From Rhodanobacteraceae bacterium (GTDB lineage Bacteria > Pseudomonadota > Gammaproteobacteria > Xanthomonadales > Rhodanobacteraceae): a stretch of 14,653 bases of DNA. Position 1 is the stretch's first letter; each line of letters starts with the position of its first letter. The stretch covers positions 1 through 14,653 of the forward strand of contig JAAXIA010000065.1 of NCBI GenBank assembly GCA_012270595.1, read 5' to 3'. Below are positions 6,984 to 14,026 of this stretch, piece by piece. A program made the translations under genes and the position numbers. The notes below the pieces were generated by a model, which did no database searches, was not told the DNA's origin, and was given only the letters and a program-made list of their open reading frames with translations.

Positions 6984-8471
6984 TCAGGACAGACTACGGT
7001 CGATGAGCCATTGGGCTAGCAAGGGGACAGGGCGCCCGGTGGCTCCACCTTTGCGACCATCCTTCCAGGCGGTACCGGCGATGTCCAGATGTGCCCAGCG
7101 CTGACCCTCGGTGAAACGCGACAGGAAACAGCCGGCGGTGATCGTGCCGGCTGTTTTGCCACCGATATTGGCGAAGTCAGCAAAGCCAGATTCCAGTTGT
7201 TCCTGGTAGTCGTTCCATAGCGGAAGACGCCAGGCGCGATCCAGTGTAAGCTCGCCAGCACGGAGTAATTCAGCAGCGAGGTCGTCATGTTTGCTCATCA
7301 GACCGCTGGCATGTTTTCCAAGTGCAATGACACAGGCACCGGTTAGCGTCGCGGCGTCGATAATGGCTCGCGGCTGGAAGTTCTTGATAGTCCAGGTCAG
7401 TGCATCACAGAGGATCAGGCGACCCTCGGCATCGGTGTTGAGTACTTCGATGGTCTGCCCAGACAGACTGGTGAGTACGTCACCGGGACGGTAGCTGTCG
7501 CCGTCAGGCATGTTTTCCGCAGAAGGTACGACACACACCAGATTGAGTGGAAGCTTCATTTTTACGGCTGCCACAAAACCGCCCAGCACGCAAGCACCAC
7601 CGCCCATGTCGAATTTCATTTCATCCATACTGGCCGGTGGCTTAAGACTGATGCCGCCAGTGTCAAAAGTGATACCCTTGCCAACGAAGGCATAGGGCTT
7701 CTCGTCTTTACTGCCACCGTGATATTCCAGCGCAATGAGCCTGGGCTTGTTGGCCGAACCGCGACCGACCGCCAGCAAGGAGCCGAAACCGAGCTTTTCC
7801 ATTTCCAGGTGGTCAAGCACCTGGCAGCTGACCTTGTCGTGGGCATTAGCGAAGCTTTGCGCCTGCGTGGCAATGTACTGTGGAGTGCAGATGTTCGGTG
7901 GAAGATTGGCTAACTCACGGGCAAAGCGCACCCCTTCAGCGATGGCGCGGGCCTGCTCTAGACCTGTTTGGGCATCATTCGGCCCGGCGAGGCCAAGTGC
8001 GCGAAGTGTTACTTTGTTGACATCGTTCGCTTTGCGTGTGGCAGTATAGCGGTAGGCGGTTTCATCAGCAGCTAATGCGGCGGTGCGTACGCGCCAGTTG
8101 GCGTCATGGTTTGGCAGCTCAATCTGGCTTAGCCATGAAGTGGCTGTTTACAGCGGTAGCTTGTCCAGTGCCCGGGTGATCGTGCGATGTACCTGGCGAA
8201 AGCGGGCAGCATCAAAGCATTTGGCTGTGCCCAATCCCACCACTAGTACACGCCTGGCTTTGATGCCCTGAGGCGCATATAGCATAGTCAGGTTTCCGGG
8301 TTTGCCGTCGATGTCACCACTTTCGATTTGCCGTTTGATGGCACCGTCAGTTGCCTTGTCAATGCGTTGTGCTGCATCAGTGAGCAGACCTTTTTCGTAT
8401 ACGCCGACTACTACGCAAGGGCTATCGATAGTTTCGGGTGTGTCACAAACGAGGCTAAACTGAAGTGCCAT
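6984..8471 (-). pseudogene. pepA: Leucyl aminopeptidase PepA, interrupted by an in-frame TAA
   Basis: M17 family aminopeptidase: a cytoplasmic, two-metal enzyme that removes N-terminal residues from peptides. In E. coli it is also a DNA-binding protein. The frame begins at ATG 8471 (MALQFSLVCDTPETIDSP) with AGGA 8-9 bases upstream. A TAA at 8150-8148 stops translation at codon 108. Reading on in the same frame continues the family alignment without any shift: [21 protein letters not shown], then [13 protein letters not shown]. The catalytic motifs [11 protein letters not shown] and NTDAEGRL and the C-terminus [16 protein letters not shown] are intact; the whole frame would be 495 residues. 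Products as read are a 107-residue N-terminal fragment and, if reinitiated, a catalytic domain from GTG 7931 (315 residues), though that GTG lacks a well-spaced ribosome site. A recent null mutation or a base error are both possible. Confidence 0.9.
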
Positions 8472-8593
8472 AAAGAGATTTCCTGCTAAAGCGTCGATAA
8501 AATGAGGGTGGTTAAAATGCGGGCATTGTTCCCGAGGATCTAGGGATGGCCGGTTACGTATCAAGTATGAGGCCAAGGCGATCATTCTAGCGC

Positions 8594-9694
8594 ATGAAAA
8601 GTATCCTTGATCGTTATTTTTTGCGTGAACTGGGCCAGAGCGTCAGCGTGACGGCCATTGTGCTGCTGCTGGTCATGGCTGGCACTGGTTTTGCACGGGT
8701 ACTTAAACAGGTAGCTAGCGGTATGTTTCCGGCTAGCGTGATGTTTAAGGTATTGGCTTTGAACACACTTGACGGTTTGCCCACAGTGATCATGCTGGGC
8801 GGTTTTATTGGAGTGCTTCTGGCTCTGGGGCGTATGTATCGCGAGAGCGCTATGCAGGTGCTGGCCTCTTCTGGTATGGGACCTGCAGGGTTGCTGCGTC
8901 CGGTAGCGCTACTGAGTTTGCTACTGAGTCTGCTGGTGGCTATGACTTCACTATGGCTTGGTCCATGGTCCGCAGCGAAAGCCAGCCAGTTGGTGGCGAG
9001 TGCGAACCGCTCGATGGTTGCAGCTGGCCTCGATGCTGGTCGCTTCACCGACTTGCCTGGCAGGGACGGCATTATACTGGTTGACAGCCTTGGACGTGAT
9101 GGCCATCAACTTGGCCGCAGCCTCATCATCACCAGTGCGTTTACCGGCCAGGGCGGGCACCGCATCAGATTGATTACGAGTGCAAGCGGACGGGTGTACC
9201 GTAGCAGTAGTGGCAAAGAAAGTTACCTTTCGCTCCAGGACGGCTGGCAGTACGAGATTCCACTGGATGCGGGAGGATGGAGGCGGATGCGTTACCAGCG
9301 TAACGATACGCGCTTATCGAACACATCTGTACACGAAAATGATTCGGTACATGCGCTTACCAGCTTCGCGCTTATCCATAGCGATAAGTTCCAGGCGCGT
9401 GCCGAACTGGCTTGGCGACTGGTCGCGCCAGTGATGGTGTGGGTCTTGATGATGCTGGCACTGCCCATGGCACGGCAGCATCCACGTGAAGCGCAGTTTG
9501 GGCGGATGTTGTTGGCGGTGCTTGTTTTTTACGCTTATTATCTTGCACTGGCGCTATGTCGTGATCAAATCAGTAAGGGGCATTGGCACCATAGCAGTTC
9601 ACTATGGTACGTGAGTGCCCTGCTGTTTGCGTGTGCTGTTTACCTGTTCCGGCGACCATACGTGGCGCGCAGGCCAGTCAAGGAACGACGGTAA
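8594..9694 (+). CDS. lptF: LPS export permease LptF
   Basis: Inner-membrane permease subunit of the LptB2FG ABC transporter, which extracts lipopolysaccharide and passes it to LptC for transport to the outer membrane. The 366-residue protein has the LptF/LptG layout. Three N-terminal membrane segments lie at about 14-33, 60-79 and 103-123. A periplasmic beta-jellyroll region spans about 130-265, and three C-terminal segments lie at about 275-293, 303-322 and 336-353. Family signatures include the MLGGFIGVLLALGRMYRESAM stretch (67-87) and WRLVAPVMVWVLMMLALP (274-291). It is divergent from pepA, as in E. coli, with 122 bases between the starts; I see no confident promoter there. Its stop overlaps the lptG start by one base. 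Confidence 0.96.
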   Translation: MKSILDRYFLRELGQSVSVTAIVLLLVMAGTGFARVLKQVASGMFPASVMFKVLALNTLDGLPTVIMLGGFIGVLLALGRMYRESAMQVLASSGMGPAGLLRPVALLSLLLSLLVAMTSLWLGPWSAAKASQLVASANRSMVAAGLDAGRFTDLPGRDGIILVDSLGRDGHQLGRSLIITSAFTGQGGHRIRLITSASGRVYRSSSGKESYLSLQDGWQYEIPLDAGGWRRMRYQRNDTRLSNTSVHENDSVHALTSFALIHSDKFQARAELAWRLVAPVMVWVLMMLALPMARQHPREAQFGRMLLAVLVFYAYYLALALCRDQISKGHWHHSSSLWYVSALLFACAVYLFRRPYVARRPVKERR

Positions 9695-10797
9695 TGCGCC
9701 CCAGCCTGGTGCTTAAGCGTATGGACCGGTTGATCGGTTCAGGCGTACTGACTTCGCTACTGCTGGTCTGGTTGTTGCTGACTGGCCTTGACGCCTTGTT
9801 CGTGTTCCTGCGGCAGTTGGGAGACGTGAGTGGAAGTGCTCATGTTGTTAGTGATGCGCTGACCTACATGCTGGCAACCTTGCCACGCCGCTTGTACGAG
9901 ATGTTTCCCAACGCGGCGTTGATTGGTAGCCTTCTTGGTCTGGGGACGTTGGCTGCAAACGGTGAATTGACTGCCTTACGTGCCGCAGGTGTGTCACCAC
10001 GGCGTATCGCCACATCGGTTGTAGGTGTGCTGGCCTTGCTACTGTTAGTTGTGGTACTGATGGGAGAGACGGTAGGGCCATGGGGTGACCGGCAAGCCCA
10101 GATCATGCATCTGCGTGCAAAAACCGGCTCGCTTGATCTCAGTCGTGGCAGTGGGCTGTGGGCACGTGATGGTCGGCGGATCATCAATGCCCGCTCCAGT
10201 ATGTTTAAGTTACAAGGCCATCACAGGGATGTCCAATTGCTTGATGTGCGCGTCTTTACTTTGACCGCAACAGGCCAGCTTAGTCGTTTCGACTGGGCTA
10301 GTGACGCCAGGCATAAGGGTCGACAGTGGCTTCTGGACCATGTACGTACGAGTACGCTGGATGAACGGGGGGTGCATACCAGATTGGCCGAACAGCTTGT
10401 CTGGCATTCGGATCTCAACCCCCGCATGCTCGAACAATCGCTGGTTCAGCCGCAGTACCTGTCGATGCGCGACCTGTATCGTCGCATGCACTATATGAAA
10501 AGTAACTACGAGAGTTCAGGCCCTTACGCTGTTGCGTTTTGGGGACGAGTACTGTACCCGTTTAATGTGCTGCTATTAGTGTTGTGTGCGTTGCCGTTTG
10601 TGTTTGGTTCGTTGCGTTCGGGTGGGCTGGGTAAGCGTATTGTTACTGGCATGTTACTGAGTATCGCCTGGTACTTTTTGCAAAAAGCCCTGGTTAGCTT
10701 CAGCACGGTGTATGGTGTGTCACCAGCACTGGCCAACAGTTTTCCGGCGTGTTTTCTCGTGTTGCTGTCTTTCCTGTATTTTCGCAAGCGCAGCTAA
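9694..10797 (+). CDS. lptG: LPS export permease LptG
   Basis: Partner of LptF in the LptB2FG lipopolysaccharide extractor. The ATG at 9694 shares its A with the lptF stop TAA (9692-9694) and has AAGGA at about 9680-9684, so translation is probably coupled. The 367-residue protein shows N-terminal segments at about 17-38, 57-85 and 105-123. It carries the family stretch FPNAALIGSLLGLGTLAANG (71-90) followed by ELTALRAAGVSPRRI. A periplasmic domain spans about 130-270, and three C-terminal membrane segments lie from about 283 to 363. Length is normal and no residues appear lost. Terminator-like hairpins follow at once. A longer open frame upstream (from 9604) overlaps lptF and is not a real extension. 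Confidence 0.96.
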   Translation: MRPSLVLKRMDRLIGSGVLTSLLLVWLLLTGLDALFVFLRQLGDVSGSAHVVSDALTYMLATLPRRLYEMFPNAALIGSLLGLGTLAANGELTALRAAGVSPRRIATSVVGVLALLLLVVVLMGETVGPWGDRQAQIMHLRAKTGSLDLSRGSGLWARDGRRIINARSSMFKLQGHHRDVQLLDVRVFTLTATGQLSRFDWASDARHKGRQWLLDHVRTSTLDERGVHTRLAEQLVWHSDLNPRMLEQSLVQPQYLSMRDLYRRMHYMKSNYESSGPYAVAFWGRVLYPFNVLLLVLCALPFVFGSLRSGGLGKRIVTGMLLSIAWYFLQKALVSFSTVYGVSPALANSFPACFLVLLSFLYFRKRS

Positions 10798-10811
10798 AAC
10801 GTCTGCGTTTT
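10789..10811 (+). terminator. Weak terminator-like hairpin at the end of lptG
   Basis: CGCAG (10789-10793), within the last codons of lptG, pairs with CTGCG (10803-10807) and is followed by TTTT. An alternative fold pairs AAAACG (10796-10801) with CGTTTT (10806-10811). The short stem and four-base T run make it weak alone. Confidence 0.4.
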
Positions 10812-10835
10812 GCGGGTGCCCGTAGGCTGCCGGCC

Positions 10836-10885
10836 CCCATAAGTCGTGGCTCCGGAGCGAAGGAGTCTGATCTTATGGGTCTTTT
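10836..10885 (+). terminator. Probable terminator of lptFG
   Basis: CCCATAAG (10836-10843) pairs perfectly with CTTATGGG (10872-10879) and is followed by TCTTTT (10880-10885). Inside, a symmetric 4 by 4 internal loop separates an inner stem, GGCTCC/GGAGTC, with an 8-base loop. It lies between lptG and the hemP promoter. The T run is short and interrupted, so termination may be partial. Confidence 0.6.
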
Positions 10886-10906
10886 GCTGTAGGTGCTGCG
10901 CAGACA

Positions 10907-10938
10907 TTGACAATATAATAAGAATCATTACTATTATC
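10907..10938 (+). promoter_or_regulatory. hemP promoter with an overlapping Fur-type site
   Basis: A perfect -35 box TTGACA is at 10907-10912. The -10 could be TACTAT at 10929-10934 (spacing 16) or TATTAT at 10932-10937 (spacing 19). The stretch 10915-10938 fits a Fur box: read on the minus strand as hexamers it gives GATAAT, AGTAAT, GATTCT and TATTAT against the repeated GATAAT consensus. Fur with iron would block the promoter, so hemP should be induced by iron shortage. The position directly upstream of hemP supports this. Confidence 0.7.
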
Positions 10939-10967
10939 ATCTAACTACGAATGATACGGAGTTCGCC

Positions 10968-11192
10968 ATGTTTTCTCCTGCACCTGTGAACATCACTGAT
11001 AGGCTGGTTGATTCGCCATGTTCGCTTCCACTGTCTTCTCCGCAGTGCGCTTCGAATAGGCTCCCTGCCAAAGTTCGTTGCATTTCCAGCCGCATTTTGC
11101 TCGGTGGTGAGCGCGAGTTACTTATTGAGCATGAAGGCAATCAGTATCACTTGCGCCTTACTCGTAACGATAGACTCATTCTTACAAAATAA
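10968..11192 (+). CDS. hemP: Hemin uptake protein HemP family
   Basis: Small protein of the HemP/HmuP family, found beside haemin-uptake genes; in some bacteria HmuP is needed to activate the haemin receptor gene. The 74-residue product has a variable N-terminal half. The conserved C-terminal core (about 41-74) is SRILLGGERELLIEHEGNQ then YHLRLTRNDRLILTK, ending in the typical LILTK. ATG 10968 follows GGAG (10958-10961) at 6 bases. An iron-responsive promoter lies upstream. Unusually, no TonB-dependent receptor or haem ABC transporter gene is adjacent; the next gene is on the other strand. Confidence 0.87.
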   Translation: MFSPAPVNITDRLVDSPCSLPLSSPQCASNRLPAKVRCISSRILLGGERELLIEHEGNQYHLRLTRNDRLILTK

Positions 11193-11252
11193 GTACCCGA
11201 AATCCTGCGGGATCGGCAAGGGAACAGTCAATAGTCAAGGCCATCTCTTCTC

Positions 11253-11284
11253 GGAGCCTCGCTGGTTTGGGCCAGACAGGCTCC
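11253..11284. repeat. Strong two-part hairpin downstream of hemP
   Basis: GGAGCCT (11253-11259) pairs perfectly with AGGCTCC (11278-11284). Inside, CTGG (11262-11265) pairs with CCAG (11272-11275) around the loop TTTGGG, with a 2 by 2 internal loop between the stems. It is followed by AAAAAGG on the plus strand and has no T run on either strand, so it is not a usual terminator. Confidence 0.65.
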
Positions 11285-11294
11285 AAAAAGGATG

Positions 11295-11308
11295 ACACCA
11301 TATGGTGT
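11295..11308. repeat. 14-bp perfect palindrome
   Basis: ACACCATATGGTGT is a perfect palindrome ten bases after the 11253-11284 hairpin. Its symmetry suits binding of a dimeric regulator, but no gene start lies just downstream on either strand, so its role is unknown. Confidence 0.5.
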
Positions 11309-11466
11309 AGCATAATGAAAGTGGTTTCCTTGCTTTGGGAAAGCTCTGAACAAAACCCGCTATTGCGATGATCTCTTGGGTTTCTGGTCGCTGACTGTAC
11401 ACATCTGTTTATGTGGGCTTTGAAGGATATAAATCCAAGAAGATGCTGATGGGGAAGTCTGCTTTT

Positions 11467-11787
11467 TTAGATTTCCATGTCTTGTTTCTGTTTTCCCATA
11501 CGGAGTGCGTGTTCAAACCAGAGCGGTTGTTTCCCACGACCCGACCAGGTTTGATTATGGTTTTCGGGATTATAGTATTTGGGCGGTACCGTGTTGCTAG
11601 TGCGGGTTTTGCCGCGCGCACTCCCGAAAAGTTCCTCAAAGCTGTAACCTTCGGCCTTTATCAGGTCATGCACTTTTTTACGCACTTCAACGATTCCTTC
11701 CTTGCGTAGTTCGACCTGGCGTTGCTGCGCTTTGCCTATAAGATCTTTAAGTTGATGATGGTTGAGATTGTTTATATCGAAGGTCAT
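11467..11787 (-). CDS. H-NS-like nucleoid-associated protein
   Basis: Histone-like DNA-binding protein expected to bind and silence AT-rich DNA. The 106-residue product has a charged, helical N-terminal half (about 5-50) suited to dimer formation. A linker rich in basic and polar residues (about 56-68) follows. The C-terminal H-NS DNA-binding domain reads PPKYYNPENHNQTWSGRGKQ then PLW, where TWSGRGKQPLW (80-90) is the signature loop. It resembles the H-NS family proteins of Xanthomonads. ATG 11787 has GGGAG 9 bases upstream, which fixes the start. The gene is monocistronic, 203 bases downstream of the proS stop on the same strand, with its own promoter. The exact paralogue name cannot be given. 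Confidence 0.88.
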   Translation of the reverse strand: MTFDINNLNHHQLKDLIGKAQQRQVELRKEGIVEVRKKVHDLIKAEGYSFEELFGSARGKTRTSNTVPPKYYNPENHNQTWSGRGKQPLWFEHALRMGKQKQDMEI

Positions 11788-11873
11788 GACGCATAACTCC
11801 CTTAGGTAGGCAGAAAAATGGGGAAATGCCTAGTTTTATGGATGGTTTGAGTTAATCACGCTGCTGCGCAAGG

Positions 11874-11903
11874 ATTGTACAATAAGCATTCTTCCTTGTG
11901 CAA
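11874..11903 (-). promoter_or_regulatory. Candidate promoter of the H-NS-like gene
   Basis: On the minus strand TTGCAC (11903-11898) and TACAAT (11879-11874) are 18 bases apart, each 5 of 6 to consensus. The -35 box sits in the near-perfect inverted repeat CTTGTTGCACAAG, which could be an operator. The 5' untranslated region would be about 80 bases. The rest of the 11788-11990 gap shows nothing else that I can support. Confidence 0.5.
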
Positions 11904-11990
11904 CAAGGGCGGCATATTTCTTACCGTATGGTTTCCGAAAACGGTTGAAGGTTTTTGCAATAGTGAGGGATGGGGGTAATCACGAAAATT

Positions 11991-13724
11991 CTAGTTTTCA
12001 AGAAAGTGGCCATTATCACGGCCATTCTCTTTGAGTAGAAGAAATAGTTCTTCGCGCTTGATGATTTTATTTTCTTTAGCTTTACGCGCACGGTACTCTA
12101 TTGTGCCCGTGTCCAGGTTACGCTGGCTGATCACCACCCGGTGTGGAATGCCGATAAGCTCCATATCGGCGAACATGGTGCCGGAACGGTGACCACGATC
12201 ATCCAGCACGGTTTCGATCCCGTGTGCTGATAGCTCCTGGTACAGCGACTCGGCGGCCGCAGTGATGTCTGGATGGCGTTTAGGGTTAATCATACATATA
12301 GCTACCCGCCAGGGTGCCATGGCTTCGGGCCAGATGATGCCGGCCTGGTCGTGGCTTTGTTCGATAGCAGCCGCGACGATTCGGCTGATTCCCAGGCCGT
12401 AGCAACCCATCAGTGGCACCTGTTTTTTCCCCTGTTCATCCAGTACAGACACCCGCATGGCTTTTGCATAGGTGTTGCCGAGTTGGAAGATGTGCCCCAT
12501 CTCAATGCCACGGGCAATACGCAATTGACCCTGCCCATCTGGAGAGAGGTCGCCGGCAACGATAAGGCGTAGGTCCTCAATGCGCTCAAAATGAGCATCA
12601 CGCCCCCAGTTCGCGCCGCTGTAATGGTTATGATCGGTATTGGCCCCACAGATAAAATCGGCCAGCACTGCGGCGCTGTGGTCTACGAATACCGGAATGG
12701 ATGCGGGTAACCCTACGGGCCCGATAAAACCTGCCTGAGTGCCGGTTGCAGTGAGGATATCCGAGTCACTGGCGAGGGTGATTTGGTTGGGTAACTCTGT
12801 AAGCTTGCAGGCCTTGGTCTCGTTAAGTTCATGGTCACCGCGAAGGCATAGCGCGACCAGACCTTTTTTGCCATGGACCAGTAGGGTTTTTACGCATTGT
12901 GCACGTGGTATTTTCAGAAAATCGCTGACTTCTTCTATCGTTTTTTTTCCAGGGGTTTCTAGCCGGCGTAAAGGCTCTGTTGGTTGTGGGCGTGTTGTGT
13001 TGGGTGCAAGTGCTTCGGCTTTTTCAATATTGGCGGCATACTTTGATTGGTCGGAAAAAGCGATGACATCTTCGCCGGAATCAGCCAGAACATGAAACTC
13101 ATGACTGTGTTGACCACCTATGGCACCATTGTCAGCCTGCACTGCCCGACAGCGGAGGCCAAGACGTTTAAAAATACGGTTATAAACCTCGTACATGGCC
13201 TGGTAAGTGGTGCTAAGAGACTCCTGCGAGAGATGGAATGAATAGGCGTCTTTCATAAGGAATTCACGGGCACGCATAACACCAAAACGTGGCCGGATTT
13301 CGTCACGGAACTTGGTCTGGATCTGATAGAAGTTGACCGGCAGCTGTTTGTAGCTGGAAAGCTCTTGGCGTACGTAATCGGTTACCACTTCCTCTGCGGT
13401 AGGGCCATAGCAGAAGGATTGTTGTTTGCAGTCTTTTATTTTTAGCAGTTGCGGGCCAAATTTCTGCCAGCGGCCGCTTTCTTCCCATAACTCTTTTGGT
13501 TGAATGGTGGGCATCAGCATTTCAATGGCACCGCTGCGGTTCATTTCTTCGCGGACGATGTTTTCCACCTTGTGCAATACGCGTAAACCCAGTGGCCCCC
13601 AAGAGTACACGCCTGATGCCAGTTTGCGGATCATGCCAGTACACAGCATCAGTTTGTGGCTGATTATGCTGGCATCTGAGGGAACTTCCCTGGTTGTGAC
13701 CAGGTGGAATTGACTAAGGCGCAT
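11991..13724 (-). CDS. proS: Prolyl-tRNA synthetase
   Basis: Class II synthetase that charges tRNA-Pro, of the bacterial type with an editing insertion. The 577-residue protein is complete. Motif 1 region [18 protein letters not shown] lies near 33-50. Motif 2 is [15 protein letters not shown] (132-146), with Arg140. The editing (INS) domain spans roughly 224-405 and keeps Lys279 in CVKTL and the GPVGLP loop at 335-340. Motif 3 is GCYGLGISR (440-448). The C-terminal anticodon-binding domain includes [20 protein letters not shown]. The start [15 protein letters not shown] is the usual family start. It is slightly longer than the E. coli enzyme because of a hydrophilic tail. The gene stands alone on the minus strand. 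Confidence 0.98.
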   Translation of the reverse strand: MRLSQFHLVTTREVPSDASIISHKLMLCTGMIRKLASGVYSWGPLGLRVLHKVENIVREEMNRSGAIEMLMPTIQPKELWEESGRWQKFGPQLLKIKDCKQQSFCYGPTAEEVVTDYVRQELSSYKQLPVNFYQIQTKFRDEIRPRFGVMRAREFLMKDAYSFHLSQESLSTTYQAMYEVYNRIFKRLGLRCRAVQADNGAIGGQHSHEFHVLADSGEDVIAFSDQSKYAANIEKAEALAPNTTRPQPTEPLRRLETPGKKTIEEVSDFLKIPRAQCVKTLLVHGKKGLVALCLRGDHELNETKACKLTELPNQITLASDSDILTATGTQAGFIGPVGLPASIPVFVDHSAAVLADFICGANTDHNHYSGANWGRDAHFERIEDLRLIVAGDLSPDGQGQLRIARGIEMGHIFQLGNTYAKAMRVSVLDEQGKKQVPLMGCYGLGISRIVAAAIEQSHDQAGIIWPEAMAPWRVAICMINPKRHPDITAAAESLYQELSAHGIETVLDDRGHRSGTMFADMELIGIPHRVVISQRNLDTGTIEYRARKAKENKIIKREELFLLLKENGRDNGHFLEN

Positions 13725-13752
13725 GCGTCATTATCCGTCAGGTAAAATCCTG

Positions 13753-13758
13753 ATTATA
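13753..13758 (-). promoter_or_regulatory. -10 box of a probable proS promoter
   Basis: TATAAT on the minus strand matches the sigma-70 -10 consensus exactly and would give a leader of about 20 bases before the proS ATG. No good -35 element lies at 16-18 bases, so the call rests on one box. Confidence 0.4.
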
Positions 13759-13947
13759 ACTGTGGCCGTCAGTGTGTTGTATTATGTGGCGCCGTGCCGG
13801 TACGCAGCGGTGTTATGCAACAAGTTAAAGCGTATCAATTGCCCGACAAGATTTAGGACATAACGCATCGTGCGGGCGCGAAAAGCTTTTGGGTGTTTGC
13901 TGCCTGGCGGGAAGAAAAAGTGCATTTTTTGGAGGCGTGCTGGATGT

Positions 13948-14022
13948 ATGGATGAGTCAGTCTCGGCGTTTTCCAGGAAGCTGGCGCTTTGCTTTACACT
14001 ACTGGCGTCCTCCTACGGATGA
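13948..14022 (+). CDS. Possible 24-residue leader peptide upstream of pssA
   Basis: ATG 13948 opens a 24-codon frame (MDESVSAFSRKLALCFTLLA then SSYG) ending in TGA at 14020-14022, four bases before the pssA ATG. GGAGG at 13931-13935 lies 12 bases upstream, longer than ideal. The peptide has two basic residues followed by a hydrophobic run. Its end beside the pssA start would allow translational coupling. The same GGAGG could instead serve ATG 13944 (a three-codon frame) or ATG 13952 (in frame with pssA), so this is only a candidate. Confidence 0.25.
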   Translation: MDESVSAFSRKLALCFTLLASSYG

Positions 14023-14026
14023 GTTC

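Larger units (their letters stand above)
11193..11466. other. Non-coding gap with a hairpin and a palindrome
   Basis: The gap lies between the 3' ends of hemP (plus) and the H-NS-like gene (minus). I found no coding frame that I could support and no standard terminator for either gene. It contains the 11253-11284 hairpin and the 11295-11308 palindrome listed separately, plus small stems GCTTT-GGG-AAAGC near 11333 and CACAT/ATGTG around 11400-11415. Confidence 0.5.
13725..14026. other. Divergent region between proS and pssA
   Basis: About 300 bases separate the two divergent starts. For proS, a perfect -10 box TATAAT lies at 13758-13753 on the minus strand, some 30 bases before the ATG, but the -35 is poor. 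For pssA, a perfect Shine-Dalgarno GGAGG is at 13931-13935, followed by ATGs at 13944, 13948 and 13952 in three different frames. The palindrome AAAAGCTTTT is at 13881-13890. I see no confident pssA promoter. Confidence 0.5.

Noticed and set aside
8472..8593. Divergent promoters for pepA and lptF (for example TTGATA-16-TAGATC on the minus strand)
   Set aside because: The -10 matches are poor and no plus-strand pair stood out, so no call is made.
11008..11295. 95-codon plus-strand frame covering hemP and part of the gap
   Set aside because: It overlaps hemP in another frame; the part beyond hemP has no family features.
13723..13863. 46-codon plus-strand frame with a hydrophobic stretch (ILIITVAVSVLYYVA), starting at the proS start on the opposite strand
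   Set aside because: No convincing ribosome site, overlaps the proS promoter and start, and has no recognisable family; a chance frame is more likely.
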